Shown: piece by piece, positions 1 to 64,000 of the stretch
Layout of the letters: each line of letters opens with the position of its first letter
Numbering within the stretch: position 1 is the stretch's first letter
NCBI GenBank assembly: GCA_018292915.2
Contig: JACVVK020000289.1
Span: 458,501 to 522,500, forward strand
Reading direction: 5' to 3'
Length of the DNA stretch: 64,000 nucleotides
Source: Batillaria attramentaria
Taxonomy: Eukaryota > Mollusca > Gastropoda > Batillariidae
Program-made: the position numbers and the translations under genes
Notes under the pieces: generated by a model
Seen by the model: the letters and a program-made list of their open reading frames with translations, nothing else
The model's database searches: none
Told to the model about the DNA's origin: nothing

Positions 1-238
1 TGACGATGTACACACAAGTCAAGTCCTATTCTACTCACAAGAGATAAGGCGTAGTGGCACAGGGTATGGGAATGAAGCAAACTAAGAACTGGGACTAAAT
101 AAATCTGATGAACATCACACAACGGGTTATCACAGCTTTGTGTACTTCTTCAACACTGTGACGTGGCTACAGGGGGATGGAAAAGCACGCACGGGCTACA
201 GTCAAAACGGACACGAGCGTTTCCAGTGCTTCTCCACT

Positions 239-330
239 TTAACTCTTTGACGATGGAGCGCAATTTCTGACACACGATTTCCTATAGGAAATCGTGTGTC
301 AGAAATTGCGCTCCGTCGTCAAAGAGTTAA
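239..330. repeat. TTAA-bounded perfect-type palindrome (foldback MITE-like)
   Basis: Two 47-bp arms (238-284 and 285-331) are reverse complements with one mismatch and no spacer; the centre reads CCTA|TAGG. TTAA lies at 239-242 and again at 327-330, so the 84 bp between them looks like a minimal element whose termini start CTCTTTGACG, inserted at TTAA. TTAA target duplication is typical of piggyBac-type elements; that assignment is inference. A sequencing or assembly foldback artefact is the alternative. Confidence 0.6.
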
Positions 331-1325
331 AAGTTTCCGACGATGACAGCTCTCACACAAAGCCGTATATGTATTTACATTACAGTAAAGCGTTAAGTCA
401 GTCATTCTTTCTTGCTGACACACAGCCTCTTTCTCAGTTTTATGGCAGCAGAGCAAAGTCCGTTGGACACACTTGGTGCTACAGTTTGGAAACACGCTGT
501 CTTCACAGTGCTACTTTTGAAGTGGACTAGCACCAGAAACACTCGTGTCTGATTATCATATACCCAGTGTGCATAGGAGGGAAGAAGGGGCTATAGGGAA
601 TGAGAATTAAATGGGATATCATACCTCAAACATATACAAGCAACATCAACTGAGTTAACTGGCTGTATTGTGGTCATCTGACATTCTCACCCCACAATTA
701 GACAATTAAAACAAACCTGAATTTACAGTCATGTGATTTTTTTTATCAGCTGTTGCACCTCCACGATCACTTGAGAAAGCAGTTGACAAAATTTAGTTCA
801 AGCCACTAATATGCATCCAAAAAGAAAACAAAAATTAATTCTATGACAGATGGAATGCAACACACACTATCTGAAAAACAATTCTGTACAGATTGCAGGT
901 AGGTAGAGTTACATATTACAAGTTCTGCAGGATTTTTACAAAGTTGACTATACTTCTGTGCACAAGTCTTAAACAACATAGACTGCAAAACCATATAAAT
1001 TCACAAATGGGGAGGGGAGAGGAGGGGAATGACTGACAGTGTGAACAAGACATCCTGCTTGCATACACTAGCGTAACTGCCAGACGAAGTTTTCCCTATT
1101 AAAAAAAAAAGCTCACGAACTAGGTAACACATCCACACCATATAAAGTGCACGACACAATAACAACACCACCACAGGTACACTGCCAGCACTGCAGCGAA
1201 GTAAGTAAGCTAAAAAAAAAATTTTCTCGCTCCCAGGCCACGCATCGGGGCTTTCTCTTCCAGGAGACAGTAACTGAATATCCCAAAAATGACGATTAAG
1301 TACTTGGATAAACCCGCATGTGCCC

Positions 1326-1369
1326 ACACACACACACACACATGCATGCATACATACACACACAAAAAC

Positions 1370-1424
<55 letters not shown>

Positions 1425-1453
1425 AAAAACTATTACACACACACACACACACT
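1326..1453. repeat. (CA)n microsatellite, interrupted
   Basis: Dinucleotide CA array broken by an A-run near 1420-1432 and short ATGC variants at its start. The His/Thr-rich and Cys/Val-rich open frames over it are translation artefacts of the repeat. Confidence 0.9.
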
Positions 1454-1917
1454 CAAAATCACATGAACTATCGATATATCAAAACACAAAAAGTGCACAC
1501 CTAACATTCACAGCATACGCACTGTACAAGATATTTTGAAAAGAGCTTCAGAGAAGTTCTCTGCACATCAGAACAAACCTCAAGACATTAAAGTACATTT
1601 GGTAGAAGCAGTTACTGGTCAACTTCTCATGCAGTGATTGTAGCAGGAGCTTGGAGGCGATGGGTTCGACTCATCCAGGGGCGAGTACCGTAGGTGGGTT
1701 TTGTTAGCATGGAGTACACAACAGGTGGCAGCAATTCCACAGAAACATCAAAGACAACAAAAGACATGCAGAGAGAGAGAGAGGGAACACACTCGCTTCA
1801 TATAATGTGATCAACACAACCTGAAAGAATGTCTCTGGCTTCTGCCCAGACATGTACAATATACAAGAAGCATACACTACTGTCAGAAACCACACTGTAC
1901 AACTAACTCTATGGACA

Positions 1918-1958
<41 letters not shown>

Positions 1959-4664
1959 TTGCAAGTGGTGGTACTTGTCAAACAAAATTGTCAATATTCA
2001 CTGGGGTGGTATGGGGGGGATATCAAACTTAAAAGTTCTGTCCACGTGTGGTGAACATAGACATGAAGCATGGTGACTGTTTTTGGCCAGGCATGAGGCA
2101 GAGATCGAAACTAAGACCAGTCAGTCATACACACACAATGTACATAATGGACCACACGCTGTGACAAATACTAGTGGTATCTTTCACTACAACATACACA
2201 TGTACAAGGTAACTATCACATACATGAATCACATATTTTCAATCTTTGCAAAAACTTGGCAGAAACACACACGCACAAGAAGATGGTCAGACATAAGAGG
2301 GCCAAGACGCATGCATGCAGCTGGTAACATATACTTTGTACACCGACATCTGCAGCTTACAATAATTATACACTTCACATCAGCTGTTCACTCGATCATT
2401 CATTCATCATCTGAAATGTGTTCACTACACCCACACACAACAATAATACATGTACATGATCTTTCTGACACTAACAGACACCAAAATATCGAATACCGCG
2501 GAACTGATCAAACTGATATTACCTGTAGGTCTACAACATCTACATGTCTGTCTCCCTCGGTTACTGGCAATCTAACACAATCTCTCCCTCTCTCTCTCAA
2601 AAGTCATCACTTAACATGGAATGGTTTACCTTTAATTTAGCTGCAGATGACGCTTTCTTGCACATGTGCACACACACCCAGCTACACCCACACATGCATG
2701 CGCACATTATATGCACGCACACATACACAAGAGTAGCATGTAAGACAAAAGCAATAATGGATGACTAAAAACCTGATCATCACACATGCACACCTGTACA
2801 TAGCCACTAGTCTGTATTTTGCACTCAGAAACAAGAGGCACAGCACAACAAAGACGTTCATCCTTCATTCATTCTGCATGATTCTGCCGCTCGTCTCACA
2901 AGTGATCATCCCCCCCCCCCCACCCCCCCTTACCTGAGATGTGATGAAGTACATGTACTTGTTTGTATGACAGCTATGAAAACACCCTCACCAGTACTAC
3001 ACCCCCAGACACATGGAAAACAAATGCAGAGTAGCTTCGCATTCCGAGTAGCAATCACACTGAACTTCAAGAAAATGCCTTGCATCAGGCAAGCAGGACA
3101 TTTTCATCAACACTTCCCATGAGGTATCTTAGGGGCAGCCTGTGATCATAGAAGGAAATGCGGCTCTATTCTGTCTCCAACTTCCGTCTACAGTAGTACA
3201 ATGTGAAACAGAGAGACGGATAAGAGAGTGAGGAAGAGATCATGTGCCTCTTCACTACACAAGCTATGCTGAGCGATTACTTGACATTTGTAAGTGCACA
3301 GACAGAAAAGAAAATCAGTAGCCAATATCACACTGCAGAAAGTGAGAACTACTTCTGGTCAGACTCACACTGCTGTTTAGCCTCTCTCTGAACAGCGTTT
3401 CCTTGTTTTCCACAAGATGGCGCTGAAGTCTGCATAATAAGTGGAGCTTCAGTTTACCGCTGAAGTTAGTGATTACTCCTTGTTACTGCCTCCTTCAGCC
3501 CATGCCCCCACCCTCGTCTGATTACATCTTATTTTTCCTACAATGTACAACACATCCCTTGAGCAGAAATCTTGCTGGATGCTAACAGACCCTGGGTAGA
3601 TGTGTGTGTGTACTGGCAAAATGACAGGTGAATTACCGCATGTAAGAAGTTATGCATGAGCAAACACAGTTCCTCAAGCAACTGTGAGATCTGAATGTAT
3701 ACACTCAAAACTACTGGCATCCGACCTTATGAGACCTCAGTTCAACTGTTACAACAACAACAACAACAAAAGAAAACAAACCAAGAACAGGGTACACATT
3801 GTGCACAGTAAAATTTCTAACTCTAAGCAAACCTAAAATTTACACTGTATACCCATAAAAATAAAACGCCTAATCTAATTTCACTCCTCAGTGACAAACG
3901 CCGTGCGTCTGAATTAATGACCGTGATAAGCAGCAAACTGACAAGTGCTGACCGTTCTCATCTTGAAACAAAACTCCAAGAATTGTGACACCCTCTGCTT
4001 CTGCACTTTGCCTCTGCTCAGCAGCGATTTGGACCCCATAAAATGCATTGAATCTGCAGCACGAGAGCAGCGTTAAACAGGAAAAGCAGGAAAAACAATC
4101 CTCACAAGATTCTGTCAACAACAACAACAGGGCTTTCATCTGGTGATAGTTTAAGACATGACAGTAAGAAATTCACCATTTTGCCCATAAAAGTGATGAG
4201 AGTAGTGTGCTATAGCCATGTGTCTGGAAGGGAGGATGAATAAGGGAGTGAGAGGTGCTGGGGTGGGGGATGGGAAGAGAGGGGGTAGTGGGGGGAGGGG
4301 GTAGCGGGGTTGAGGGTCCCCAAACACAAACTTAAGTGAGAAAGGGTCCCATATCTACTCCTCAAACTTGGAACGTGCCCACAACCTTCACATTCCTGTG
4401 AGCAGAAGTTAACCCTAGCTAACACTCACTAGTAACAGCGACATTTTCAACCTCTCAACTTGTCCCTACCAATGGTGTTCCAGGAGTTGCTCTACCTCTA
4501 CTGCGCATACACACATCACAAAATTCACATTCCATCTCCCCAGCACTGCCAGAGTTTGTATCACATGTCGTCGTCTTAACCTTGTAAATTGGCTTGCACA
4601 CACGGTCTTGAAGTCCGACTCAACCTGCTGGATTGTACGCACATTCCTGAAATCTTGATTCACG

Positions 4665-42704
<38,040 letters not shown>

Positions 42705-44612
42705 GTTTAACCCCTTCAAAGACGATTTCACGTTAAAAGTTGACGATTCATGATCAACGCAAAGCAGTTGTGGTTTCCTTGTCGGCCATACTTGATCACG
42801 CGACAGTTAATCAAGACGTTCGAGATTTGACGGGAACTAGTTGCCTCCCTTGCATAAGTGTCGTCTGCTAGTGTGTTGCGAGTAGGCCTCAAGCTGAAAA
42901 ACCAAACTTTAACTTTCGCTTATACCCTTGATATGCAAATCTGAGTGTAATTAGAAAACTTAAAATACAAAAGAACACACAGCATGATGTTAGGCACGAC
43001 AGTGAGAACATTTCTTTCAAAACCAGCCCATGAAACCATCACTGCACCAGTTATAGATGTCATCTTACGAGCGCAGTATACTCTTTCCGTAAACTCAGCA
43101 TTCCATTTATCATTCGTCATTCCTGTTTTTGTTGCTGTGTTTTTGTTTGTTCGTTGGTTGTTGACTATTTTTTTGAAACAAAAAGGTTTTTTATGTGTTT
43201 CTGTCCTCATCAGTGTAATTTCAGTGCTATGGACTTCAGTGTTAGGCTATGCGTAGAATTAACTGACTTAGAATGGCACATTAATTTTATCTTCATTGTT
43301 TATCTTAGTACCGGTAAGTTTGTATAAATCTAAGACAGGGAAAAAAATGACTATATTCGCATACATTGTAGAGGAACCAACTTAAATCCGCTCAGTTTAA
43401 ACAATATTAATCAGTAATGAACAATGTACACACACTGACGTTCTTAGATCGATGCAGACCAGCACAGGTGTGACATGTGCACAGCGGCCCGGCTTTGGGT
43501 GAATCTGTTGTGAGGCTAAACCCCAGATGACGACTTGCTTGTTAGCTTCGAGGGCGAAAATCGAAATTTCACTCTTGATCCAAACACAGGGCGACACACG
43601 GCTGTGCAAGGGAACTGTGTAACACGACTGATACGACAAATTTGACGTGGCCGCGGAACTGAACCACGTCAGCTGCCTGTGCGGCAACCGACCGGGATGT
43701 TGAGGAATTTTAGTTCGACGTAACTTAACGAAACTTTGTAAGGCCGCATCATTCAGTTTAGCTAAATTTTCGGAAGGTTTGTGCATTATTTTGTGGTATG
43801 TCCGTGAGCTTAGGTGAATAGTATATAATTATTCCGAATTAAAAGGGAATCTACCAACATCGTTTGACCGGCAACGGATTACTGACCTTCCGCCTCTGAC
43901 TCACTGTGATTTCGATTTCGTTGGACAATCAGACCATTCAGTTTAGATTTTCAAGGTTTGAACAAAAGGTTTGTACTCTGAATGAGAAAGCTGACTCGTT
44001 TAGAACTGAAGATGTACCTGACAGGGATGTTGAGTAATTCTAGTTGGACGTAACTTTACGACAATTTTTAGGGCCGTATTAAGCAAGATTTTCGGAAGGT
44101 TTGTGCATTATTTAGTGGCATGTCCGTGAGCTCATTTGAATAGTATATATTCCGAATTTAAATGATGGTGTTTTGGAATCTACCAACATCGTTTGATTGC
44201 TGATTATTCGTCTCTGGTTCACTGGAGTAATGCTTGCGATTTCGTTGGACAAACAGACAATTCACTCCAAGGTTTGAACAAAACGTTTGTAAAGCTGAAT
44301 GAGAAATGGTGGCTCGTTTAGAATTGAAGCCGATTGATCAGTGCGCCGTAACAGCTGTGTGTTTAGCCTCAGTGGAACAACAAAACGGACAGAGCAATCA
44401 AACAGGTAGCACTGGACACATCAAGACAAATCTGTGAGTCCGTCATTTCAACGAATGCGATTGGCTCATCTTTCAAGGAGTCATCAAACAAGGACGCATA
44501 TTCGTAGCCGGTCGAACGTCAAACTGGTGCGAGAAAACTTAGAGCCATAGAAGTAAATTATTTGTAATTTGTATGCTCGTTTTACTGACCCTGCTACTGG
44601 AGAGAAAAAAAA
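42705..44612. promoter_or_regulatory. Divergent promoter interval between USP32 and P4HA
   Basis: 1.9 kb separate the two start codons, which face away from each other, so the 5' UTRs and promoters of both genes must lie here unless noncoding exons extend further. No convincing coding exon is visible. It contains the direct duplication at 43694-44329. I could not place a TATA box or initiator with confidence. Confidence 0.55.
43694..44329. repeat. Diverged 0.3-kb direct duplication in the divergent promoter interval
   Basis: Unit 1 is about 43694-44011 and unit 2 about 44024-44329. Shared blocks include GGATGTTGAG, TTTTCGGAAGGTTTGTGCAT, CATGTCCGTGAGCT, GAATAGTATATA, AATCTACCAACATCGTTTGA and GATTTCGTTGGACAA. 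Similarity is roughly 80 percent by eye with small indels, so the duplication is not recent. Confidence 0.9.
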
Positions 44613-58521
<13,909 letters not shown>

Positions 58522-58964
58522 CGAACTCATTATGCGCCAGAGAGTTTTATCTCAAACTCGCTTCGTCGCTGATCGTTCACGTTTTGTGGATGGAAGGAAC
58601 GAAATTATTATACTTATGATCGTGTCAGTGTTTTGAGTATGATTCGGTGCTTAGTTTCATTTAAGGATGCTTAATTTATTTTTCGTACCGATTTCCATTT
58701 TGTGCAGCGCCTTTCAAACCACAGTAAATGGGCGCTGAAGAATTTGTAGTACATGTAGCAGTAGTAGTATTGCTGTTGTTGTTGTTGCTGTGGATGTTGC
58801 CGCTGGCTGGATTCAATCATCTGGACCAGTGGATGTGATCACCAGTGTAACTAGCAAGAACAAGGTAAAGTTAGAACAGCGGATTGATCATATGTGCCAT
58901 AAATACTTATATATGTGACCTTTCAAACAGTACAAATCTCCTTTGAACGACCTTCTTCTATACC

Positions 58965-59365
58965 TCGGTCGGTGGTCTGGTGGATAAGAGACTTCGTCAC
59001 CTATGCGAGAGGTCAGGTTCGAGTCCCACTCGGCGTACAGAATTTTTCCTTCTTGTACGTGACACCGTTCAGTCGGGCCGATCGTCGGGGGTTCTCTCCA
59101 GGTACTCCGGCTTCCTCCTCCTCTGCTTTGGAAATGTTCCGCCCACAAAATTTGAAAATAAATGCAACTCAAAATTCCGAAACTGAAATTGCTGAGCTGA
59201 CTCTTCGCACCACGTGACTGTAAAGTGTTCATGTCCAGCGTGTGACAGAATGCGTGTGATTCACGTTAGCGTGCGTGTTGGGCTTCAGCTCGCGGCGCTT
59301 TGAGACAGTTCAAGAAACTGGGTAAAGCGCCTACACAATACACAGTACACAATTAGTAGTAGTAG
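58965..59365 (+). mobile_element. SINE family 3 copy
   Basis: CGGTCGGTGGTCTGGTGG head, B box GGTTCGAGTCCC, central GGTTCTCTCCAGGTACTCCG, body CCGAAACTGAAATTGCTGAG, and the GCGGCGCTTTGAG...AAAGCGCC tail followed by (TAG)n. Confidence 0.8.
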
Positions 59366-59799
59366 TAGTAGTAGTAGCATTAGCCTTAGCCTTAGCCTTA
59401 GCATTATTATTATTATTATTATACCTCTCGCTCTTTCAAAGTGTCAGGCTTGGAAAAACTTCCATCTGTACCTCCTTTGAACCGGAGAGATTTTTAATAT
59501 CAGCAGTGTTACAAGTCACACTGAGATTCCTTGGACAGTTAGATTTCCAAAACTAAAAGCATACATGGCGAAACCAGTGAGGGGTAAAGTCGTTCTCGTG
59601 TTCGAGGAATTTGAGAGACAGGAGAGACTTGAAACACACAAACGTGAGTATAATGAATGTGCAACACTTCCCACCAAGCCAACTTTAAGTCCATGCAGAA
59701 ATAAATTGATTCTGATTTTTTTAGTGAGGCCACTAGTGCACAAGCTCGGCAGCCAAACCTTACTTGCTAGGAACTCTCTGAATTACTACTACTACTACT

Positions 59800-60122
59800 A
59801 CTACTACTAACTGAGTATTGTACAGGCGCTTTACCCAACTTTTTGAATCGACTCAAAGTGCCGCGAACTGAACCCAACACGCACGTTCACGTGAATCACA
59901 TGCATTCTCTCACACACTAGACATGAACACATGACAATCACATGGTACGAAGGGCCAGCTCAGCAACTTAAGCTTCGGAATTTTAGAGAACCCCCGACGG
60001 TCGGCCCAAATGAACGGTGCCACTTACGAGAAGGAAAAATTCTTTGCCCCGAGTGGGACTCGAACCTGACCTCTCGCACTGGTGACGAAGTCTCTTAACC
60101 ACTAGACCACCGACCGCCCCCC
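59800..60122 (-). mobile_element. SINE family 3 copy with internal deletion
   Basis: Minus strand: GGGCGGTCGGTGGTCTAGTG head, B box GGTTCGAGTCCC, then the body and the AAAGCGCCTGTACAATAC tail into (AGT)n. The central TCTCCGGGTACTCC block is missing. Confidence 0.8.
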
Positions 60123-60854
60123 GGTATCCGCACTATTGCCTTTGCTTCTCAATTATTTTATGAAAGTAATGGGCGTGGGCGCAAACGAACTACGTTGTAC
60201 GCAGCTCAGAGTCCTTGTGAGCGCGTTATCATGTTCTTCAGGTCGCTAACTCATAATTGTCTTCACTAATCTGACACATCCTGTGTGCACACTGTACTTA
60301 CTGTGGGGTACACTCACTATCTCATTTCACTTTTGTTCTTTTGGATATTTATTGATATAATTTACGATGTTCATAGAGAAATTTATTGTGTTCGTAATGA
60401 AATTTATTAGCTGTAAGCGAATAATAAAGTTAAAAGTCTTTCCACAACTGGCTTTGTTGGTAGTCTCTCCTTTCAGCCGGTGTTGGAGCTTGTTCATTCA
60501 GCACTTTCCCTTTTATTCACTTTAACCTTCGCCGTACGTACGCCACACTTTTATTCAAGCGTGCGTAGCTTCGTCGAAACATCATGACTTTGTCAATAAG
60601 GGTTTTTTGGAATGCTGTGTGCTTTGATCGTAAAGAAACAATTATATTTAACAATGAAAACAACGTTTAAGAAATCCTGACGAACAGTTCGAAATGTTCT
60701 CTAAATTATATCACTGCCAGTTCCACTCACCTTTTTCTTTAACCAACATGTGTTTTTAAGAACAAGAGGAGCGCTATTTTGAGAATATCAACCGCCCACA
60801 TTCTACATGAAAACATTCCGCAAATGGCAGTGGACATAGCGTTCGATAAAATCA

Positions 60855-61745
60855 TAGAATTGCAGGGGCCTGGCGTTCGAGAAAACTCGAATGTGGCAGT
60901 GGCCCTAGCCATCCAGTAAACTCGAAAGTGGCAGTGGCCCTAGCTTCCAGTAAACTGAAAAGTGACGGTGGCCTTAACCTTCGAGAAAACTCGAAAGTGA
61001 CAGTGGCCGTAGCCTTCCGGTAACCTCGTAAGAGGCAGTGGCCCTAGCCTTCCGGTAAACTCGAAAGTGGCAGCGGTCCTAACCTTCTAGTAAACTCGAA
61101 AGTAGCAGTGGCCCTAACCTCCCAGTAAACTCGAAAGTGGCAGCGGCCCTAGCCTTCCGGTAAACTCGAAAGTGGCAGCGGCCCTAACCTTCCGATAAAT
61201 TCGAAGTGGCAGCGGCCCTAACCTTCCGGTAAACTCGAAAGTGGCAGCGGCCCTAGCCTTCCGGTAAACTCGAAAGTGGCAGCGGCCCTAACCTTCCGGT
61301 AAACTCGAAAGTGGCGTTGCCCTAGCCTTTCGGTAAACTCGAAAGTGGCAGCGGCCTTAGCCTTCCGGTAAACTCGAAAGTGGCAGCGGCCCTAACCTTC
61401 CGGTAAACTCGAAAGTGGCAGCGGCCCTACCCTTCCAGTAAACTCGAAAGTGGCAGCGGCCCTTACCTTCCAGTAAACTCGAAAACGGCAGTGGCCCTAG
61501 CCTTTAGTAAACTCGAAAGTGGCAGCGGCCCTAATCTTCCGGAAAACTCGAAAGTGGCAGCGGCCCTAACCTTCCGGTAAACTCGAAAGTGGCAGCGGCC
61601 CTAACCTTCGAGAAAACTCGAAAGTGGCAGTGACCCTAGCCTTCCGGTAAACTCGAAAGTGGCAGCGGCCCTAACCTTCCAGTAAACTCGAAAGTGGCAG
61701 TGGCCCTGTTCGAGGAAACTCGAAAACGGCAGTGGCCATAGCTTA
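60855..61745. repeat. 35-bp minisatellite, about 25 copies
   Basis: Consensus period 35: CCTTCCGGTAAACTCGAAAG then TGGCAGCGGCCCTAA. Copies at the left end are more diverged (TGGCAGTGGCC) and the middle is most uniform. No open frame of interest. Confidence 0.93.
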
Positions 61746-62366
61746 CGAGTAAACCTAAGTCACGCATCCGTGACAACCCCCCAACCTGGCTTTGTAAAAG
61801 GCAAACCCAGAAAAGACAAAGTTCCGGTACAGTTTTACAAGGAAGTTGTTTTGAAATTCTATGCATCGTATGGAAGCTTTGCTTATTCCGCAGCCAGCAT
61901 GGCTGTTCTTACTGGCGAAAATTATGATCTCTCCTAAAGATACGTACAGTGCAACTCTGCCAATAAATTAGCCATAAATGCATAAAATTAGCATGTCTGC
62001 GCCGGATTTTTGCTGCCTTCGTCTCGCCTGAGGTCTGCAATCTCGTGTGAATAATGGCGACGTGGCTTAGCGCAGTTGTGTATTACTGCCATCACGCAGA
62101 GGGGTCGGTAAGCTAGTGATTTACGTGTCGAAGAGCACGGAGGGTAGTCAAAATGGCTCCGGGTGTTTCTGATGCTACTCCGATTGCTCGCACGTTCAGC
62201 GTTCAAGTTGTTTATTGCCTTACACATGATGTATGTGACAATGAGGGGGTTGCATCCCTCGGGAGCGAGGACGTATCATTGAATTACATTCATAATCTGC
62301 AGGCGTCATATACATGTACAACGTACAGCCAAATATCAAGTCTGTACTGCCGCTCACTCTAAAACA

Positions 62367-62367
<1 letters not shown>

Positions 62368-62429
<62 letters not shown>
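62368..62429. repeat. (GCAC)n / (CA)n microsatellite
   Basis: Short ACGC repeats followed by about 24 CA units. Confidence 0.9.
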
Positions 62430-62431
<2 letters not shown>

Positions 62432-62654
62432 GCACAGAGAGAGAGAGAGGCAGGTCATCCCCCAGCATCAGAGTAGTTGGTTGCATAATGTGCGAGCATG
62501 CAATATTACGTCCGTGTCTCAGGTTCAACATATCTGGATCGAATCTTAAGCACATGATACACAAAAAGAGCTGTTGAAGTGATGGTTTGTTTGTCGTGTC
62601 TTCTCATCCGTGATTGTTCTCACGTAAGACATATGTCTGGAAAATGAGCGCGTC

Positions 62655-62858
62655 TGCGTCTCTGATAGGTAGTAACGGGTGAGTCTCTGATAGGTAGTAA
62701 CGGGTGCGTCTCTGATAGATAGTAACGGGCGCGTCTCTGATAGGTAGTAACGCGTGAGTCTCTGATAGGTAGTAACGCGTGCGTCTCCGATAGGTAGTAA
62801 CGCGTGCGTCTCTGATAGGTAGTAACGCGTGCGTCTCTGATAGGTAGTAACGCGTGAG
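62655..62858. repeat. 25-bp minisatellite, eight copies
   Basis: Unit GTCTCTGATAGGTAGTAACG then SGTGM, with starts at 62658, 62683, 62708 and so on every 25 bp to 62833. A few single-base variants (GATAGATAG, CTCCGATAGG). The minus-strand open frame with repeated YQRR/YYLSET is a product of the repeat. Confidence 0.93.
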
Positions 62859-62960
62859 TCAAAGTCGTTGTCTGGTTGACAAACGGTTCCTTTCCATCAA
62901 ATCGACAAACCATGTCAAGTCAGTTGCAAATTTCAAAATGATACCAAATAGCATCAAAGA

Positions 62961-63575
62961 CCGGCTCCCGTAGTGTAGTGCTAGCACTTCGGACCATGGA
63001 CCGGGAGACCCGGGTTTGAGTCCCAGCCGAGGCAAGCGGGATTATTCCTACCCGGCTAGGTCGGTTCCTACCCAGAGCGGGTGTGCTGTGAGCCCAATGG
63101 GGAGGCTGTTGCCACACAGCCGAGATTCACCCACTTCACGGGTGCGAGTTTTGGGGGTGCTTCCCTTGGTATGACACACCTTATCATGTGGATGATTACA
63201 CGGCCGGCACCGCGCGTGCCGTAGTTCCCGGGCCTGATACATCCATAGCATCTTCTCAAAATCATCCTCATCTCCATCATAATTTAAAAACATTGCCCCA
63301 CGTCTTATGATGTGGATGATTACACGGTCGGCACCGCAGGTGCCGTAGTTCCCGGGCCTGGTTAATGCCGGAATATTTATGACATGAAGCGTGGGATGCG
63401 GCCCTGTCCCGCAGTCCCAAACCACACGGACCTCCATAGCATCATCTTACCATCATCCTCATCTCCATCATCATGCATAATAAAAATTGCCCCAGTTTCC
63501 GAGCCCTTCGTAGGTTCCACCCATGACCTGGGAGGAACACCACTAAAACTGGCAAAAAAAAGAAGAAGAAAAAGT
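62961..63575 (+). mobile_element. SINE family 1 copy with internal duplication
   Basis: Head GTAGTGTAGTGCTAGCAC and a B box with one change (GGTTTGAGTCC). The GTGGATGATTACACGG...GTGCCGTAGTTCCCGGGCCT block occurs twice (about 63190 and 63310), separated by a truncated body. This is one SINE joined to the 3' part of another, or an internal duplication. Confidence 0.8.
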
Positions 63576-64000
63576 AGCATGCCACCTCAAAAGTTTCAAC
63601 GATGATTGCTCTCATCTGAAGCCGTTATTTTCAAACATGAGCATATGCACGAGCACCGGAATCACTCATTGACATTTTGACTATACCCCCCTTAAAGAGA
63701 GGAGGGATCATTACTGACCCACAGCTTCTTAGCAGCCCCAGAAAACGTAAATCACGGTCTGACTTTAGGCTGCACCGAGTGTGCTGTTGCTGCTCATTAA
63801 TATTTATTACATGTCTGAATTTTTAATCAGTCCTCGCATATTGCGTTGGAAGGTTGCACTTTTGAAGTGCAGTGAGCTGTTCATACATGCCGTAACTTAT
63901 TTTTGCTTATTGATTTTATTTTTTAACGTGGCTAAATTTTATGGAAATGAATATAAGATGTGTCCCTTTAACAAAGGGATGAGGTGACCTGCGTGACTCC

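Larger units (their letters stand above)
1..4664. other. Downstream flank / possible 3' UTR of USP32
   Basis: I see no convincing coding exon here. Open frames in this stretch are low-complexity (CA, TG, TA rich) or lack splice logic and recognisable domains. The part next to 4664 probably holds the USP32 3' UTR, but I could not fix a polyadenylation site. Contents include a 47-bp-arm palindrome near 284, (CA)n at 1326-1453, (TA)n at about 1921-1954 and a C-run at about 2908-2927. A short tRNA-like B-box relic lies near 1660-1690. Confidence 0.5.
58522..64000. other. Gene-poor flank downstream of P4HA
   Basis: No supported gene. It holds SINE copies (58965-59365, 59800-60122, 62961-63575), (TAG)n, (ATT)n and (TAC)n tracts, a 35-bp minisatellite and a 25-bp minisatellite. 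The 58680-58760 stretch (GTGCAGCGCCTTTCAAACC, ATGGGCGCTGAAGAATTT) resembles a LINE 3' tail. AATAAA at about 60423 is a possible but distant poly(A) signal. Confidence 0.5.

Noticed and set aside
2083..2640. 185-codon open frame on the plus strand
   Set aside because: Low-complexity His/Thr/Ser-rich composition, no recognisable domain, no splice partners and no similarity to known families that I can see.
42984..43256. 90-codon plus-strand open frame with hydrophobic stretches
   Set aside because: It overlaps a frame of similar length on the other strand and has no family resemblance, no splice context and AT-rich composition like the flank. Best left as intergenic.
60855..61745. Telomere-like repeat (CCCTAA)
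   Set aside because: CCCTAA occurs once per 35-bp unit within unrelated sequence; there is no tandem TTAGGG array.
62620..62913. Repetitive protein with YQRR/YYLSET motifs
   Set aside because: A 25-bp repeat unit is not a multiple of three, so the frame cycles through all phases. A coding repeat would be expected to hold frame.

Overview
The window is nuclear DNA of an intron-rich animal. Introns carry GT-AG borders, there is no operon structure, and the DNA is full of (CA)n arrays, long G/C homopolymers, tRNA-derived SINEs, LINE relics and miniature inverted-repeat elements. The protein families and repeat style suggest a lophotrochozoan, most likely a marine gastropod mollusc. That placement is inference; no marker gene proves it.

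Three protein-coding genes can be assembled exon by exon with consistent splice phases. (1) A complete minus-strand orthologue of ubiquitin-specific protease USP32 fills 4665-42704: 34 coding exons, 1516 codons, with EF-hands, DUSP, ubiquitin-like and split USP catalytic domains. (2) A two-exon plus-strand class A G-protein-coupled receptor (18986-21197, 534 aa) is nested inside the 9.4-kb intron 24 of USP32. (3) A complete plus-strand collagen prolyl 4-hydroxylase alpha subunit spans 44613-58521: 14 coding exons, 560 aa, with all four iron and 2-oxoglutarate ligands present. USP32 and P4HA are divergently transcribed from a 1.9-kb interval that contains a diverged 0.3-kb direct duplication.

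Region by region: 1-4664 is the downstream flank of USP32 (low-complexity DNA and a TTAA-bounded palindrome). 4665-42704 is USP32 with intronic repeats and the nested receptor. 42705-44612 is the divergent promoter interval. 44613-58521 is P4HA. 58522-64000 has no gene I can support and holds SINEs plus two minisatellites.

The most unusual content is in the repeats. Two different inverted-repeat elements sit in the same TTAA site of two copies of one host repeat (55.7-57.4 kb). A 138-bp satellite has an A-B-C higher-order order (21.4-22.3 kb). Seven near-identical 169-bp units abut a USP32 splice acceptor (12.0-13.2 kb). There is a nested pair of CAG-starting inverted-repeat elements (32.5-33.0 kb). 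A SINE family has a tail resembling the 3' end of a LINE relic in the same window. (TG)n arrays on the transcribed strand touch USP32 splice sites, and one USP32 intron uses a GC-AG border.
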